DNA of 64,000 bases from positions 186,001-250,000 of the forward strand of contig JAQGEQ010000204.1 of assembly GCA_034620365.1 (NCBI GenBank). The letters run 5' to 3'. The notes under the pieces were generated by a model, which did no database searches, was not told the DNA's origin, and saw nothing but the letters and a program-made list of their open reading frames with translations. Source of the DNA: Pegea sp. RAD2-039. Its lineage: Eukaryota > Chordata > Thaliacea > Salpida > Salpidae. The translations under genes were made by a program, and so were the position numbers. Positions 38,801-54,300 of this stretch are shown piece by piece (the first letter of the stretch is position 1; every line of letters starts with the position of its first letter).

Positions 38801-39333
38801 CTTTTACAAATTTTACAAATTATTTGAAGTAAAGTTAAAGTTAATCAAGCTGTATCACAAAATGCTCTCTGTCAGTTAGCACCTTGATAAAAGTATTAAA
38901 TAATAAAAATACTTAAATATAACTTTTAAGACAATGAATCACAACACCTTGTTGCGTTTTTGAGATTGCTATATCACAGAAGATGCTTTTCAGTGTTAAC
39001 AAAAACAGATTTGGTCAATCTTATATAAAAATTATTTTATTTCTCACTTGGTATTTAGACAAAAAAGTTCTTTGCTAAGCTTTAACTTCAACACAAAAAA
39101 TATTTCATGCAAATATACCTTATAGCGAAAAAACTAAGGCAGAAAAACTTTCCCTGGCAGTTTAATATATCAAACTGATATTTATTCGATAATCTCATTG
39201 ATAAAATGTCCAAGTTTGTTACAGCTATAATAAAATTTACGCTATTTAGAATTGTTTACAAATTTATTGAATTTTTTTTTGTTTACAAATTTGACTGAAA
39301 AAAACATAAAACGAAGTTTTATTTATTGACGAA
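35894..39333. other. Intergenic 5' flank of UNC-80
   Basis: AT-rich, no supported gene. The 64-codon frames near 38089-38385 on both strands are hydrophobic or low complexity and lack splice or homology support. Confidence 0.5.
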
Positions 39334-42300
39334 ATGTCTTTCCTGAAACATGAACTTGATGAAAAAGAAGCAAATAGATTTGCAGAAATATTTGAAGTTC
39401 CTCTACCAATTCAATCATTTCTTTGGCGTCAAACGAAGTAGGAATAATTACTTTGATAAATATTTAAATAATAGCTTGTAATTACTTTTAGTGAACAATT
39501 AATACATACACCGAAAATTTCGCTATGGTTAAAACGAAAGTTTATCAACGCCAATAGAAAAATTAATATAGATTTCAACCAAAGTGCAATTTAGCACTTA
39601 TAGATCCACAAATAATATATATTTACTTTAAAAAAAATTTTTTAAATTACTAAATTTATCTTTTTTATATCTTGCAGCCCCTTTCTTCGTTCAAATCTTG
39701 GAAAACTTCACCAAGCTTCTTGTACTGTTAGTCAAAAACAATTTCTTTTTATTTCTATTTAATTGTGGCCATTAATTTTTCATGTACACATAAAAGGGCA
39801 TTTTAGAATATCAGCTTAAACTTAAAATTAACTGAAATTTAGAGCTTTGAACATATAATAGTCAAGAGTAAGCTGCAAGGACTGCCTCCATCTCTTAGCA
39901 GAGCCATTAAAAGTATAAGCCGTTCCCGGTTGATTGAGGCATGTCTTCCTCATGTGTTGCATTGTGCAGCTGTCTTAACTGAACGTAGCTTGTCAGGTAA
40001 CTTACTTATTACATCAAAATCGAGATATTTATTGTCTAAAGTAATATTTAGTCTTGTTAAAAAATAAGATTTATAGCAAAATACTTTAGCAATATCCTTA
40101 TTAAAACTTTATGGATTACATTTTTGTATTTTCAGTTGACAATAAACAAGTTTGAGATTTTCGTTTTGCTTTAGATTGGTTGAAACTATCAACTTTATCT
40201 TTTATTTGTGTATAAGGTTTTATGATATAGTATTTAATGCATATAAAGTCACTTGTTAACTAATATATACTTGTAAATTTGTTACTTGTGTTATTGTTGA
40301 CTAATATTCAATTCCTCAATTATATATAACTAAGATGACTCAGTAAGAAGAATTATTAAAAGTAAAATAAACTCATGAAACAAGTTGTATCTATCCATTA
40401 TCTATTTTTAAATAATCGAAATTATTTGAAGTATCCGTATGAGTAATTGTTAATCTAAAGACGTTCATGATGTTCGTGATGGAACTGTTGAACAACTTCT
40501 GTGTATTCTTCATTGGATATTTGGCGAAGATTCAGACAAAATCTGCAATAAAAGCTCTCTGGTGAGACACTGGCAAATTGGAATCGATGAAGTTATCCTT
40601 TTTATATTTCTTTTTGCCCCAATTGTTGACAAACTAAAAGCTTCAACCCTTGGCTTATGTATCAAAGGGTATGAATAAAAATACAAATTAGTTTAAAATA
40701 ACTTCTCCAATAAAAATTATTTATTTTTTATATAAATTTAAAGCCAACTTAAATAAAATTTTATGATGATAAATAAAAAATAAAATTAAAGCAATATTTT
40801 CATATAAGTCAATTCTAGAGCTCCAAAAATCTGGACCAAAATGAAAAAATATCAACAGCCAAATCTACCAATGTTTGAAACATTATTAACCGAAATAGAA
40901 TCAAATATTAGTAGTGAAAATTACGATTCAAAATTTACAAGTAAACAAACTGGGTGAGTTATTTGATTAATAAAAAAAATCTTTAATTTGTAAATGAAAA
41001 TTACTTTTGTTTATTTCATCTAACTATACGTTAGTTTTATTCATAAAATAATTTTACAAAATTTTACAAAATAAGTTGCTTAAGGATAGAAATTGATAAA
41101 TATTCTTAATTCTCAAACTTTATCCTACAAATTATTTATTTAATATGGAATATAGTTTTACAAAGTTGAGCCAATAGTTGAAAAAATATTTCCATTCTTC
41201 AGTAGATGAATCTGTTGTTTAAAAAACCAAATTACCAGAATATTTGTGATTCTATATAGAAACAGTAATACCAGTATCTGGATAAAAGCTTCTGTTTGTG
41301 ATGTTGCTGTTGTTCGTTGCTTATTGAATTCACAATGGAATGAAGATGGAATAATTTGGGGTCTGAAATATTTTCGTGAGAGATTGAAAAGTCCAAAATG
41401 TTGCGATAAAGCTACTACACCGACTGATGACGATTCAACGTTAGAGTTTTGCAAAAACATTATTAGTTTGAATATTTGGTTTAAGAATCGTATAAATAGC
41501 AACACTAGTAACTAAGCTAAACACAAATTTAATTATAAACTAAAGAAAAAAAGACAAATAATTTAAAATAGCTTACTATGAAGTTACATAGAACAATTTT
41601 AGTTGCAAAAGTTTATTTGTTTTATCTTTTCAGTCTTTTAACTACCAGAAAGCCAAATCAAAAAGTAAAAGTGAAGTTACCCTGTAAAGAAACAGCGAAA
41701 GAAGGTATATTTGATTGGAATTCTTAAAGTGTTTTTGTTTCTATTTTTTTATCAAAATATAATAATTCCAAAATTTCAAATCAAAATTTTTTTTCAGTTT
41801 AGAATTAAAAAAAATCACAACTGTTCAGTCTTGTCCTTTGCTGTAAGAAACCAAATTAAATTAATCAAAAACTTATTTTTACCTCTTGATATAATTGATA
41901 TATAAGAGAAGAAAATTTCATTTCTAACAAAGCCAATCTTTTTGAAACATTTATTTATAAATCTTTTAACAGCTCTTTGCTTAAAATAAATCTGGAAAAT
42001 TTTTGTAGAAAGAATACGAAAAAAATTAAGAAAAGTTGGAGAAACTTCAGAAACTTTAAGTTTTCAGGTTAGGTGTACTAAACATCAAAAAAACATCGTT
42101 TGAATCTACTGTGCGCTTACAGAATGCGATACCTCGGTTAAAAAAAGCTTTCAGTCTTAAAGGGCGAAAAAGTTTCGATTTTACTTCATCGTTCAGACGA
42201 CTAGCATTTCCTTCAACTAGGGTTAACCAAGCCTCATCATCTAGAACTAAAACCGTGGTTTGTTTTCAAGCTAAATAATAACAACTAAATCTAGTTCTAC

Positions 42301-45300
42301 TAAAATTGTTGTCACTGGTCGGTAAAAAACTTTTAATAATTCATTTTAGAATGAAAACTATGAAAATTTAAGTACAAGTCAGAGGCTTGCAACTGAAAAT
42401 ACAGTCAACTGTAAGTTGAACCATTTGTACTTTCCATTAGAAAACATTTTATAGTAGAAGCAGATAAAAAACTTTTCCTTGATGCAAATTTAGGTGTGAG
42501 CGGAAATGTTACTCAGGAGGATTTTAATGAAGCATCACAAAATTCATCAACAAATCGGCCGACATCACTGCTGTTAGATGGGATTACATTCACTGTATTC
42601 TTACTTTAAATTATCTTTCACAACTTAGATAAGATTTTACTGAATATTTATAATAATGTTTTATGTACTATTTGATAATGTAATTAAGTTCGTCATTTTT
42701 AAATTAGTTGTTTCTCTTTTTTTGTAGTTAAATAAATTTATTATTGGATTTTCTAAATTGATACTTAAACAAATCAGTTTTGTTTTCATATTTTATTAAA
42801 ATTTTAAAGATTTGTAAGAAATACCAATCATCCTCTAATAGTATTTTTAAAAGGCTTGCTTTGTTTGGTAGATGACGATTGGTTGTAACTCTAGAATAAC
42901 GAACGGTGTTTTAACATCCAAAGTTATGATTTAATCCAATCCAAAACTTTAATAAATTTTTAAGCTATTATATTTTTACATATATTTTTTTACAATCAAA
43001 TTTTTGAATTTCAGATAGCTTATAGCTCTTACCTCTTACAGCTGAAAACGCTTTTATTTGGTTCAAAGCTTGAAATAAAATTTTAGCACTTGAATAATTT
43101 ATAAATTCAAAGGCTGTTCTGTTAGAATACATTTTAGCGTTTGTTAGGTGGTGGTTTGAATTTATTATACTAAAAAATTCATAAAAAAAAACTAAAAGAG
43201 TATTTAACATGAAAGGTTTAGTTATAGAAACTTATTATTTGAATTTAATAAATGTAATTTTTATTAAAACTATTTTTTTCAATTACAAGATTATGTATTT
43301 GTTTAGAGTGCTTCAGCAACTGACGGGACAACAGACGACAACATATCCGGCCGAGACTTGAATATATCTTCTTACATTGACAATGATGGTTACTTTCACT
43401 TTATAGTGATAGTTTCAATGCTGGAAAAAGTTTTAAATCGAGTTTTATCTGTTGAAACTGTTGAAGTTTGTCTTCATATCATTGAAAACCTTCACTCATT
43501 TGTAAAAAATGAAACTACAGTCAGTAATATTAGTTTGTTTGTTTACTGTTTTGTGTGAGAAAAACATAAACTAAAATTGTTGCCAATATTACTTTTATTA
43601 ATCTTGAAAGTATTATTTATAGAAAATTGACAAAAATAATATTGAAGCCTTCATTAAAGTGATATTCGACTTCAGTTACGTTCTGAGTTGTGGACATAAA
43701 TGTGGACAACTAACTGAAAGCAAAACTATTGTCGAAGAAATTAACAGCTCTTTCCAGCAACAAGTATACAAAAAAATTGTTATTTTAACAAATTTGAGGA
43801 TTTTATTAATTTCAGACGCACTCTATTTTATCTGAACTTTTTTTAAAATATCATGAAGTTTGTGTGAAGTATTTGATATATGTAATTGACAACATGTCTG
43901 TCAGATATGTTCTTCACTTTCTTCATTCAGTGCTCAGTTACTGTAGAACTGATGCCGACAGCTGTGAAGTTAGAGGTGATCTCATTTTTATTGATGTAAA
44001 TTAATCTTTTTAAATGACTAAATAAAGATTCCTTCTTTATCAAAATGTTTATATGATCTTTTAAAGCTTGGCTCAATTTTTTAACATTAACAAATCTAAA
44101 CTTGCTTCAACAGATTTTCCTGATTTTCCTGTAAATAAAAAAATGGATTCATTAAACAATGTAATTGTGAAAACAACTTTTAGTAACTTTGTCGATCGGT
44201 GGATTGAATGTCAAGATATTTTATTCTTAAAAGAAAATAAGGTCTCATATTTCTAATATTCTAAATCCGTAAATGAACATTTTGAAGTTTTGAAGTACTT
44301 CGAACATAATTTTTAGATCTATTTTTAACTTATTACCTCTTTATAGGATATTTTGAGAGAAACTAGAAACTTTATTCAGTTTGTTAGACTCAATCATCCG
44401 CTTGTCTTCAACGAGAAGCTGCTAACACTCTTGTTGGTTCCATGCAAAAAGCGAAAAGTATGGGTTAAAGATCAGGTTTTATTCAGTTTCTTGTTTATTT
44501 AAAATTCAATATCAAAAAATATTTATATCATTAAAATAATTCTTCTTTTGTTATTAAAATGATCTCATTTTTAGCTGAATTTTATCATTTATAAATTATT
44601 ATCTGATTAAATATCAACTTACATTTTAGAAAAAGAAATCAAAATCGCTGAAAACTGCTCACACGGCTACTACTGAAAGTGGTTCTAATTTCTACAATAG
44701 GTTAAGGTGAAGTTATTGTTGTTAAATAATTTAGTAGTAGTTGATTTGTTTATTAAATTTGAGGCTAAATTACTACAAATAATTCATTTACAGAAGAGGA
44801 GCTGTGGACATGCCTTTCAGCCCGTTGTTATCTCGAACTCAATCTGATAAGTGCTACATGAAAAAGAAGAAATCTTTTCATACCCGAAGAAGTGCAGATT
44901 TAGATAAAGCATTAGAGCTACGTTATCGTGAAACTTCTAAGTGCTTATCGTAAGTCTTTCCAGCTTTCAAGCAAAGAAAGAAAGCATGTAACCAATGATA
45001 GAAATATTCAATTTTTTGGTTGCAGATACAATTTAGATAGGTTTTCAGATGAAGTAGATTTTTCGGATGCAGAGAAGCGTAACTCCCGAGGGGGTATTTC
45101 AATATTTGATCGAATCTCAATTCGAAACATTTTTAAGGCAAAACCAACGGTAATAATTATCTAGAGTCTTTACATCACGATGTGTTTGAACTGAACGTTT
45201 ATTTTATTAGAATGAACTGAATTTTGAACTAACTCAACCAAAATTTATTTCAAGAGTAAAAGGATCTTTAAACATGAATGATAAGGATTCAGTTTCAAGG

Positions 45301-48300
45301 ACTAGCTCAAGTACTTACTCTTATCAAAATATTCTTCTGATAATAAAATAAAGTATTACAGAACATTCTACAGCAACAGTTCTTGATGATTTGTCATTTA
45401 AAATTAAAAAGTTTTCCTCGAAACAAGATGACTTCGTTGTAGATCCAAATGATATTTACAAAGGAGTAGCTATTTTAGATTTTTTAATGGAAATGTGTCC
45501 CCCTGGAACAGTTCCAGATCCAATCATCTTATCTTCAACTATCACACTTGTAATTGAGTCTGCGGTTTGTTGTTTCAACTTTAATAGCAAAGTTTTTTGT
45601 AAAAAGGAATCACCAATTGTTTCACGGGCAACATTGATTACTCAAGTTGCTTGCTTCATTAGAAGATGTTCTGATGGTGATTGGCCTTATTGGATGCTTG
45701 TAGCCTCTAAATGGCCAAATAGTGCATCTGGAAAAGGACAGTTTGATCGAATACGTTATTTATCAGCAAAATTATTTCATCAATTGGCTGTGGTAATTTT
45801 TAATAGTTTAAAGAAAAATATTTGTTTACTATTTATAGTATCATTTACTAATTTGGATCTTTTCAAATCAGTTCTTAATAATACGGCTCCACTTGTTTTG
45901 CAATATCCAAAATCTGAATCTTTTTTTTTATAAAGTTTTATTTAGAGCTAAATATATACTTCTAAATCGTTTTGAAATTGTCTTTTTTTTGTAAACCTAA
46001 AAAATGTTGATAGTTTATTTATATCTTGACTAAATCCACATTAAATTTTTCAATTAGTTAAATGGTAACTATTAAACACTCTTTTAGCAATTGTCCAAGC
46101 AACTGGATCGGCTGAAGATTATTAGTGATCAAAAAGAATTATCAAAAAGTTTCTCTTTTCTACCTCAAGAAGAGACTGAATGTACAATTGTCAGTGTCGA
46201 ATACCAAGAAGATTATTTAAAAGATAGTAAGAATTAAACAAAATTCTTCAAAATAAAAATATATCTTAGCTTGGTCAAAATATAATTTGCAATAAATTCA
46301 CTTATAGGTTAAGGCTTGAATATTTAGTTTATTTTTTCGGCTCCTAGCTATTCTTTGCTTCTTAGAAATTCTCTTATTGATTTTCAATTTGTTTTATCTG
46401 TTTAGCTTCAATTTATTTAAAAAGGAGTATGTTTCATTCTAGTAAAAAATAATCTTTAGTTTTAGTAAATCCTGATGGTAAAAGCTGTCCAGTGGAATTA
46501 CAGCTTGCAGTAGTAAACTTGATTCTTGAAATAACTTGTTTCATTTGCGATGCTTTACCAAATATACCAAAAAGCACCAATAATCAAGAACATGATAAAG
46601 GTTAAGTGCTAAAGATTTATTTTTGATTTTTGTACATATACTTTTTAATAGTATTTTATTTTTTTTTATTTGCAAGTTGATTTTTTTACAGAAACACTTA
46701 GTCATCATAACACTGGTCAATCGGATAATACACAAAAGCGAAACCAAAAGTTAAGTCATCAAGGAATTTCTCCTTCAGGTCAAACTTCTATTATAATTGA
46801 AAATTCTGCAGATCTTACAAAACACTCTTTAAGTACTCGTAAGTTAAATTTTCTAACCGTTCATTTATATAATATTTCTTATATACAATACATATTCTAT
46901 TATTTGCTTGCAAAAATAATCAGCTAACTCAGCAAAGATTTGGTAGTTGCATTATTTTAATGAAAATGTTTAACCTATGGCATGAAATTTGGTTGATTTA
47001 AACAAATATTTGAAATATGTTTTAATTATTTACTAGTTGATACAAACTTAATTATAACTATGATTACTTTAAGTTATCATTACTAATACAAATTGTTTAT
47101 TAACAACTATTGAGAAAAGTATACTTCAATTTTTTTAACTTTTACATTATTGATTTGCTGACATTTGAGATGATTTATTCTCATTTAAAATTATTAATTC
47201 ACTAAATTAAAAAATATTAAACTATCATAGTAGAAAACTGAATTTTAATCATAACCAAATTGTTCAATGAAAATCAAATATTTTGACTCTAGACATCTTT
47301 TATTATTGCTTCTTATTATTAATGCTAAATTATCGATTATTTCAAGGAGACTTACAAGAGACAAAAAAACAAAAAACTGATGACAACGAGTGCAAGCAAA
47401 ATAGAACAACAGGAAATGCTTTATTAGTTCCACCAACAGGTCCCGGGGGTCTGACAATTGACTCTTCCATAGTTGGTTCTTTCAGCTCTTATTCAGTTGC
47501 TTCAGCATTTTCAGAGTATGCCACTTCAACAAGGGAAGTAGAAACGATCCCAAAACCAAGTCATGCTTCTAGTCCTAATACCAAATTAGTTTCTGTAAGC
47601 TGGGAGAAAAACTTACCCTGGCTGCAGGTACTTTACATTTTATAGTCGAACAGTCTCATAATAACTATATTTAAAAATTTAGGTGATGTTTAGATTTGCT
47701 CAAGATCTAAATGTAGCTTGCTCTCATATAAATCCATGTCACCAAAAATGTAGCAATCGTAATTCCCGAACCTCTATTAAGCTGATGACTACAATGTATG
47801 CCATGTTTTCTATGGCAGTTAAGGTTCTTGTGTCTTATTTTCATCATTTAGCTTCAAACTTTTCTTCTTGTTGTAGCCTCCTAATCTACGCCGCTGTGAC
47901 AGGCATGATTCTAAACATTTACACAAGTTTTCAACACAACGCCTTATCAATATGCTCTGGTAAATTATAAACTAAACACGCAGTCACACAAAAATTTGAC
48001 AACTTTAAATTATTTTTGTTATTCTTTTACTTATTTCTTTTTGTTATATTTTTTATATTAAATCTGATTTAATTTTTATTACTTTAGTTATTCTAAAGCA
48101 AAGCAGTATTCATTGATTGAAGGGCCACTTGCAACTCTACTTCGAGCTGTATGTGCCATTCCTCATAAACTTCTAGTAGAACTGCAAGAGCTATGTTGGA
48201 AAATCTTGTTAAGCAACAGCAATGAAAACTTAGAAATTACAGGTCAAATAAGTAGTAAAAATGTTCATCTTTAGTGTAATATCTTTAAGTTTTAATTAAA

Positions 48301-51300
48301 CAATTTAAAAAACAATTATTTTCGAATATTTAGGAGCATTATTTTTGCTATGCGCTGCAAAAGTCCCAGAAGTAACTTACAAGACTATTTCTAGTGATTT
48401 AAAAAGTGTAAACCCTTCAGTGAGAGACAAAGCGCTTCAAAAAGTTCAATTTTTGTGGCAATGTCGAAACAAAGTTTGGAATAATGCAGAAGCCGCGGCA
48501 AGAAAAGAATTTAAAGTAATTTCAATCTTTAGTTTGAGATAAATTTATTTACAAAGTTGTCAAAAATTGTATATTACTTTGATGAACTAAAATGAATTAT
48601 GTTTGTTTATTTTACAGCTCTTTTGTAGCAATTAAATGTTGTACCATTTCATCAATTGTATATTTATTTTAATCTTTATAAAAAATAAATTTTACTAGTG
48701 AAGAAAGCACGGCTTGATGCAACTATTTGACAGTTTAAGTTATAAACGTATTACAGATCCTACAAAACAAACTTGTATGAAATACAGATAGAATAATTTT
48801 CTATTTGATAAATCAAAACTTATAATTTTCAAGTTTATACACTTCAGCAAAATTTACATTTATATCAAAACACGCTTTTATATTTTCTATGCTTTCAAAC
48901 AAATGTCTTTATTAGATTTTCAAGGAAATGAAATTCAATAAAACAAATTTTGAATTCGATTTTTTTTATTTCAAACTTTTCTAACACTAGCAAATAAGTT
49001 TTATATGAATTTATTGTAAATATATTTAGTGATTGTCACAATTTTTCTGTCTAAAAATATACTTATTGGTTTTAGATTCCCAATCCAACATTCAGTTTCA
49101 CTTTACCTCCTACTTCTCTTGGGTTAAGAAGATTGATAATGTGTGATCCTCCTTGGCTTCCTCATATAATATACATCAATGATCTTATAGCACAGAATGA
49201 ATCATCAGTGCAAAACTCAGCATTACTTGCTACACATACTCTGTATGCTGGTTTTTATACAATCTTTGTATTTATTCATACCAAAAATTCATATCATCAA
49301 CTTTCAAATGTTTCAGTTCTCATTATCGTGAGCGACAAAAAAAAGAACTTCTAGAACGAGACAGTGACGAACGTTTAAAGGCACGCAGAGCATTTTTTAT
49401 TACCGACATACCGACAGTTATGAAAGTTTGTCATGACATCAGAAGAAAAGTTTTAACTGAAGAAACTGAAGAAGGTTTTCTACCATTTTAATAATTAAAT
49501 ACCAAATCATTGTTTGAATAGGTGAAGTACCAGTCACTAGTAGAAGATTTTCAATTCGACAACCTAGTGAAGCTTCATGTATTGGAAACGAATCTGCTCA
49601 TAAAGACGCTCAACATCAAGTACACTGTCGGTCATCTATGTTTGGTAGAAATACTTTGTGTGATCATAGTAAGATTCACATTCAATAATCTTTATCAATT
49701 TTTGAAAAATCTTCAAAAAGTTCATTAACATTTTCTGCTTCAGATGTTATTTGATTTAACTGAAACTAAATAGATAATAAGAAATGATTAAAATATAGAC
49801 AAATAAAAATATATGTTATATTTTTATAACAGATTATATTTTTTTTAAATATTGACTTTATAAGCACAATTAAGAATTTTATGTTTAAATAGTTTCAAAA
49901 AGTTAACATTCTTACATTACTCTAACTTTATTTTCAATTTTCGATCAAACAATAGTTTTACAGAAATTTTAAAATAATTAGAAATGATTTCGTGATACTG
50001 TAATAAAGATAGCCAAGAAAATGTGTTAAAATCGGATCACCCAGCAGCAACAGGAAACGGAGCAGGCAGTGTCATAAGCTCTGCATCTATCTACGGATAC
50101 CCTGTATTTCCATCTAGTATAGCTGGTTGTATTCCAATTGTAATTGATCTTATGACTGATGTTGATTTATCGAGTAGACGTGTACAAGGTAGGATTCGTT
50201 TGCTTGCATAAGATTAATGGTTAGGCTTTCTAATGGAGTTTCTATATATTAAGTTGGTGAGGTTGCAAAAGGTATATTATCAACTTGTATAAAAGAAGAT
50301 GCAAGTTTGTTTTTACGTTGTATAATCGATAAATTGACGAGTAAACAAACTTACTCAAAAGTACTTATCCAGCTTCGCAAGTTGATTAATCACATGAGTA
50401 TTATAGCACCGTCTGTTGCTTCAACGTTGATTAGTCATCTGGTAAAAAGGCAATTTAAGCTAATTGTATCAATTATTAATTAGTCAATTCGCAGATTGAA
50501 GCTATCTTAAGGTTTTCGCATACTTCTAATTCTGATTACATGATTGCTGAGTTTGTTTCGATAATTGAAAGTCTTCTGCCTCATGTTGCTTCAATAGATA
50601 TGAAGACAATGAAGCAAGCTCTAAACAAAGAGAAAATCGAGACTCAAGTGAAAATATTCATTGATGACGAACAAACATAAGCTAACAAACTATTTTAGGT
50701 GTTTATAACGGCTGGTTTTCCTGGGATCAAAAAATTGACGGTTTGGCCACTTCACGACTATTACATTCCAAACCAGGTGACCAAATGAAAAATATTGAAA
50801 ACAGTATTTATGAACCTTATTGTAGATTGAAGTGACTGATCAAAGTAACTTCGATTCTATACTTCGAGAGGTTTTATCAATTTACGGGATCGACGAAGAC
50901 ATAAACCACTATCAAATAATTGACAGGCGATCACAGCAACCTTTGTGTCGTCATTGCTACGTCAGAGACTTTTATCAATTCAGCAAGGAAACTGTTCCGG
51001 AGGTTTTCATGGAAATTTAGTCTTATGCAAACTTTTTCATCTTTATTTTCAGCTTATTCTGGTGAAAAATGATCCCGTAAAAAGCACTCTAAACATTTCC
51101 AATCGAGTTGTCAAGTTAAAACTAAATGAGATTTCTCGTCTGAGGATGACATGCACCGCTCTTCATCACAGGAATAGCGATGTGGATCAACAGCTTAATG
51201 CTTCTTTTGTTCTTGATGAACTGAAAAAACTTTGGTCTTTCCCGAGAAAAGTTAAGTTTTGTAGCAGTTTTTTTATTCAATCAAAAATTGTATTTTGAAA

Positions 51301-54300
51301 CTATCTAGGCAATCGACGCTGAGCTTTTTTTGTTTGACTCGAAGTACAAACGCGAAATTCGTGCATTAGATGTTATGCAGAAGTTTTATTGGTTGGACTT
51401 AATATCAACAGTGTTTTTAACTTTATCAAGTTTGTTGAAACTCATTCAATAAGTTGTAACTAATCTAAACTTATCTAAACCTCAACTATTTCAAATACAA
51501 GTTTTAATTTTTTTAGCCTTATAAGACAACATTTTATGAAATATCAGTGCTACAAACAATTTTAATAACTTTTATAAACTATTATGTCACATATTTTCAT
51601 TTTAATTGATCAATGAAAAGCAAAAAAAAATTATATGGAGAATTATTTCAGTTTAAAAATTTTATTTCACTCAAAATAACATTTCGATTTGGTCTACTAT
51701 CCTAAATTTGTATTTTTAGAGGACTACAGCTGGGAAAGACATGATTTAAAAAGCTTCATCAGTGTCTGGTGTGGGGCCATCATCCTTCACTGTGAACAAG
51801 CTCCTCTTTTAAGCAAACTATCTTCAACTTTAATAGATGTAGTTGCACATTTTAGTCAATCATTCATGATGCATGGATATAGCTTGATACTACCAACAAT
51901 GCTTCGAGTTAGATTAGTCCTACTAACTAACATTTAATACTTAAAACTCTAATTCAGGTTTATAGCAAATACTGCCACAACAAAATGACTCGAAGCTGTC
52001 TTGAACTAATATTTAGACAAATGCAAAGAATTCATCAAAAACCGTTTATTTTGGAACTCTTTGCCAGTGCTGCCCCCTTACTATCAGTAATCAAGCTTAA
52101 GTGTTTTTTGATTTTTTCCTAATTTGATAATTCAGAATGTTTTTTAATTTTTAGATAGATATTGAAATTAATTTTTTCCTTTAACTTTTCAAAAAAGGAT
52201 AAATTTTCTTGAGCTTTAGTTGGTCCTCGTTTTCTAAAGATTTAAAACTTTTACAACAGGAATACTACTTATGTGATGCTAGTAATGATGGGAATAATAC
52301 TAATGGTGACTCACTGGCTCCAAAAAACTTTTTTCAGATGTTGTTATCCCTGCAAAAAAGCAGCGAACTTGATCAACTCGATGTAAGCTTATAATAAATA
52401 ATTGAAACAAAAATAATTAATTAATGTTTGCAAGGTAATGAGATCAGTAGTAGCCAACAAACCTCTGGTAACAGATGTAATGTGCGCTGATGGTGATGAT
52501 GAGAACTCCTCTTTTGATCAGATCTTTACGTATGTCTTATATCATTTGACTTGTTTTGCAACTCTAAAGATATTCTACTTCTAGACTTGCTGTGACTGTT
52601 ATCGCTTATCAGCCTGAATCACCCAGAACTTTACAGATGCTTACAGTCATGAATAACATTCTTCCTTGCTATTTTGACCAGCTGCAAATCAGACACAATC
52701 TCAGTAACAGTTCTAACGGTGAAAGTAAATAATTTGTTGTCTGTTTTTGTAGTTTTTAATTGAATTTTATTAAATATGAGAAGATTACTACTATTTTATA
52801 TTTTTAATTTTATATTTTTTACTAATATTTTAATAAATTTTTGATCAATAACATTGAAACTCAGTTTAGATTATAAATTAAAACATGAATGTACTGCAAA
52901 AACGTAAGTTAAATTACTCAGGAAATGGCTTTAAAATATCTATTAGATATCAATACTCCTTAAGTTTTTTTTGATGAAATTTTAGCATCAAAATGAACAA
53001 AAATATTTTCCCACAAATACTAATTTACAATTTTGTTTAATCATAAGTAGTTCCCCTTAAATTGTAATCAAACTATTTTTTGCGCTTACTGTTCCTACTG
53101 CATGTAATATTTTACGTTGATAAAACTTAGCTGTTTAAATAATGGTTTTGTGTCAATATAATCTGCAAATAAATACTCTTAATGAAAAGTATTCTAATAA
53201 ATTGTATAAAATTAGTCTTCAAAAAGGTATTAGTAAATTTCTCGATTGAATCTGATTGATTTAATTTACTTAGACATGAAGCTCTAAAAATTTATCGCTA
53301 TTTTTTTAAAATTAAGTTGACACTTATACTTCTAAAATATCTCATGCTAGTTTAAGTTCATTCAATGTAACTCTATAAAGTAAGATTTAAGTTGGGTAGA
53401 TTAAACCTCTACCTTTCTAGAGTTTTCTATTATTAGATTTTTATTGATTACTGTTAGTCCACTTTTAAGCTTATCTTTGAGAAACTAAATTATAAAAGAA
53501 AGTCAATAAATTTTTTCTTTCATTTAAAATGTATATATGTTTTGATTACATCTTTTCCGAGAATATTTTTGTGAGTCATCAATTATTTTTGTTACATCCA
53601 AAAATAAAAAGAATAAATAGATCGTGATTGAAATCCATCTATTTAAAAATTTAGCAGCTGCTATACAATTAAGAAAAATGGCTTTGAACTTTCGATCACT
53701 ACTAGCCACTGTGGAAGTTTTCACTCGAAATTTTAGTAGCTTTGTCATTCAATCACATAGTCAACAACAGCAAACATCTGATTCTCAACAAGCTACTAGT
53801 CGACAAAGTATGAAATCTGTTGAGCGTGATTTAGAAGCGTAAGTGATTTTAATATTTAATAGTGCATCGTAAAATAAAATGAAACTTATACAAAGCAACG
53901 TTTAACATTATCTGTAGATTCCTAAAAGTTTAATACTTTAACAAATTTCACCAAGAATCACTAAAGTATTCACTTATTTGTAAAAAGGTTATTCCCGCCA
54001 AAACTCTTTTCAATTTCTCAAATAATATAAATAACCATCATAACTGCTGTCTAAGTACAACGTGATTAAGCATTAAAAGCTATAATAAGTATAAGTGTCT
54101 ATAAATCTCTCTTAGTTGGATAAACTAGGCTATAGGTTGCTAAACGATCAACAACATTTATTTATATCTGATGACAATGAAAATATGTTTAAAAAGCTTT
54201 ACTTGATCAAGCAGAGGAGAAACAGTAGTGGACTCAGATAAATTAACTCTGCAAGCTGTTGAAGATTTCTTAGCACCACGAGATATACTGTTACAACTTT

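Noticed and set aside
41158..41505. 115-codon - strand open frame
   Set aside because: It is opposite the UNC-80 exon with CDVAVVRCLLNSQWNEDG, which matches the family; the antisense frame has no homology or start context.
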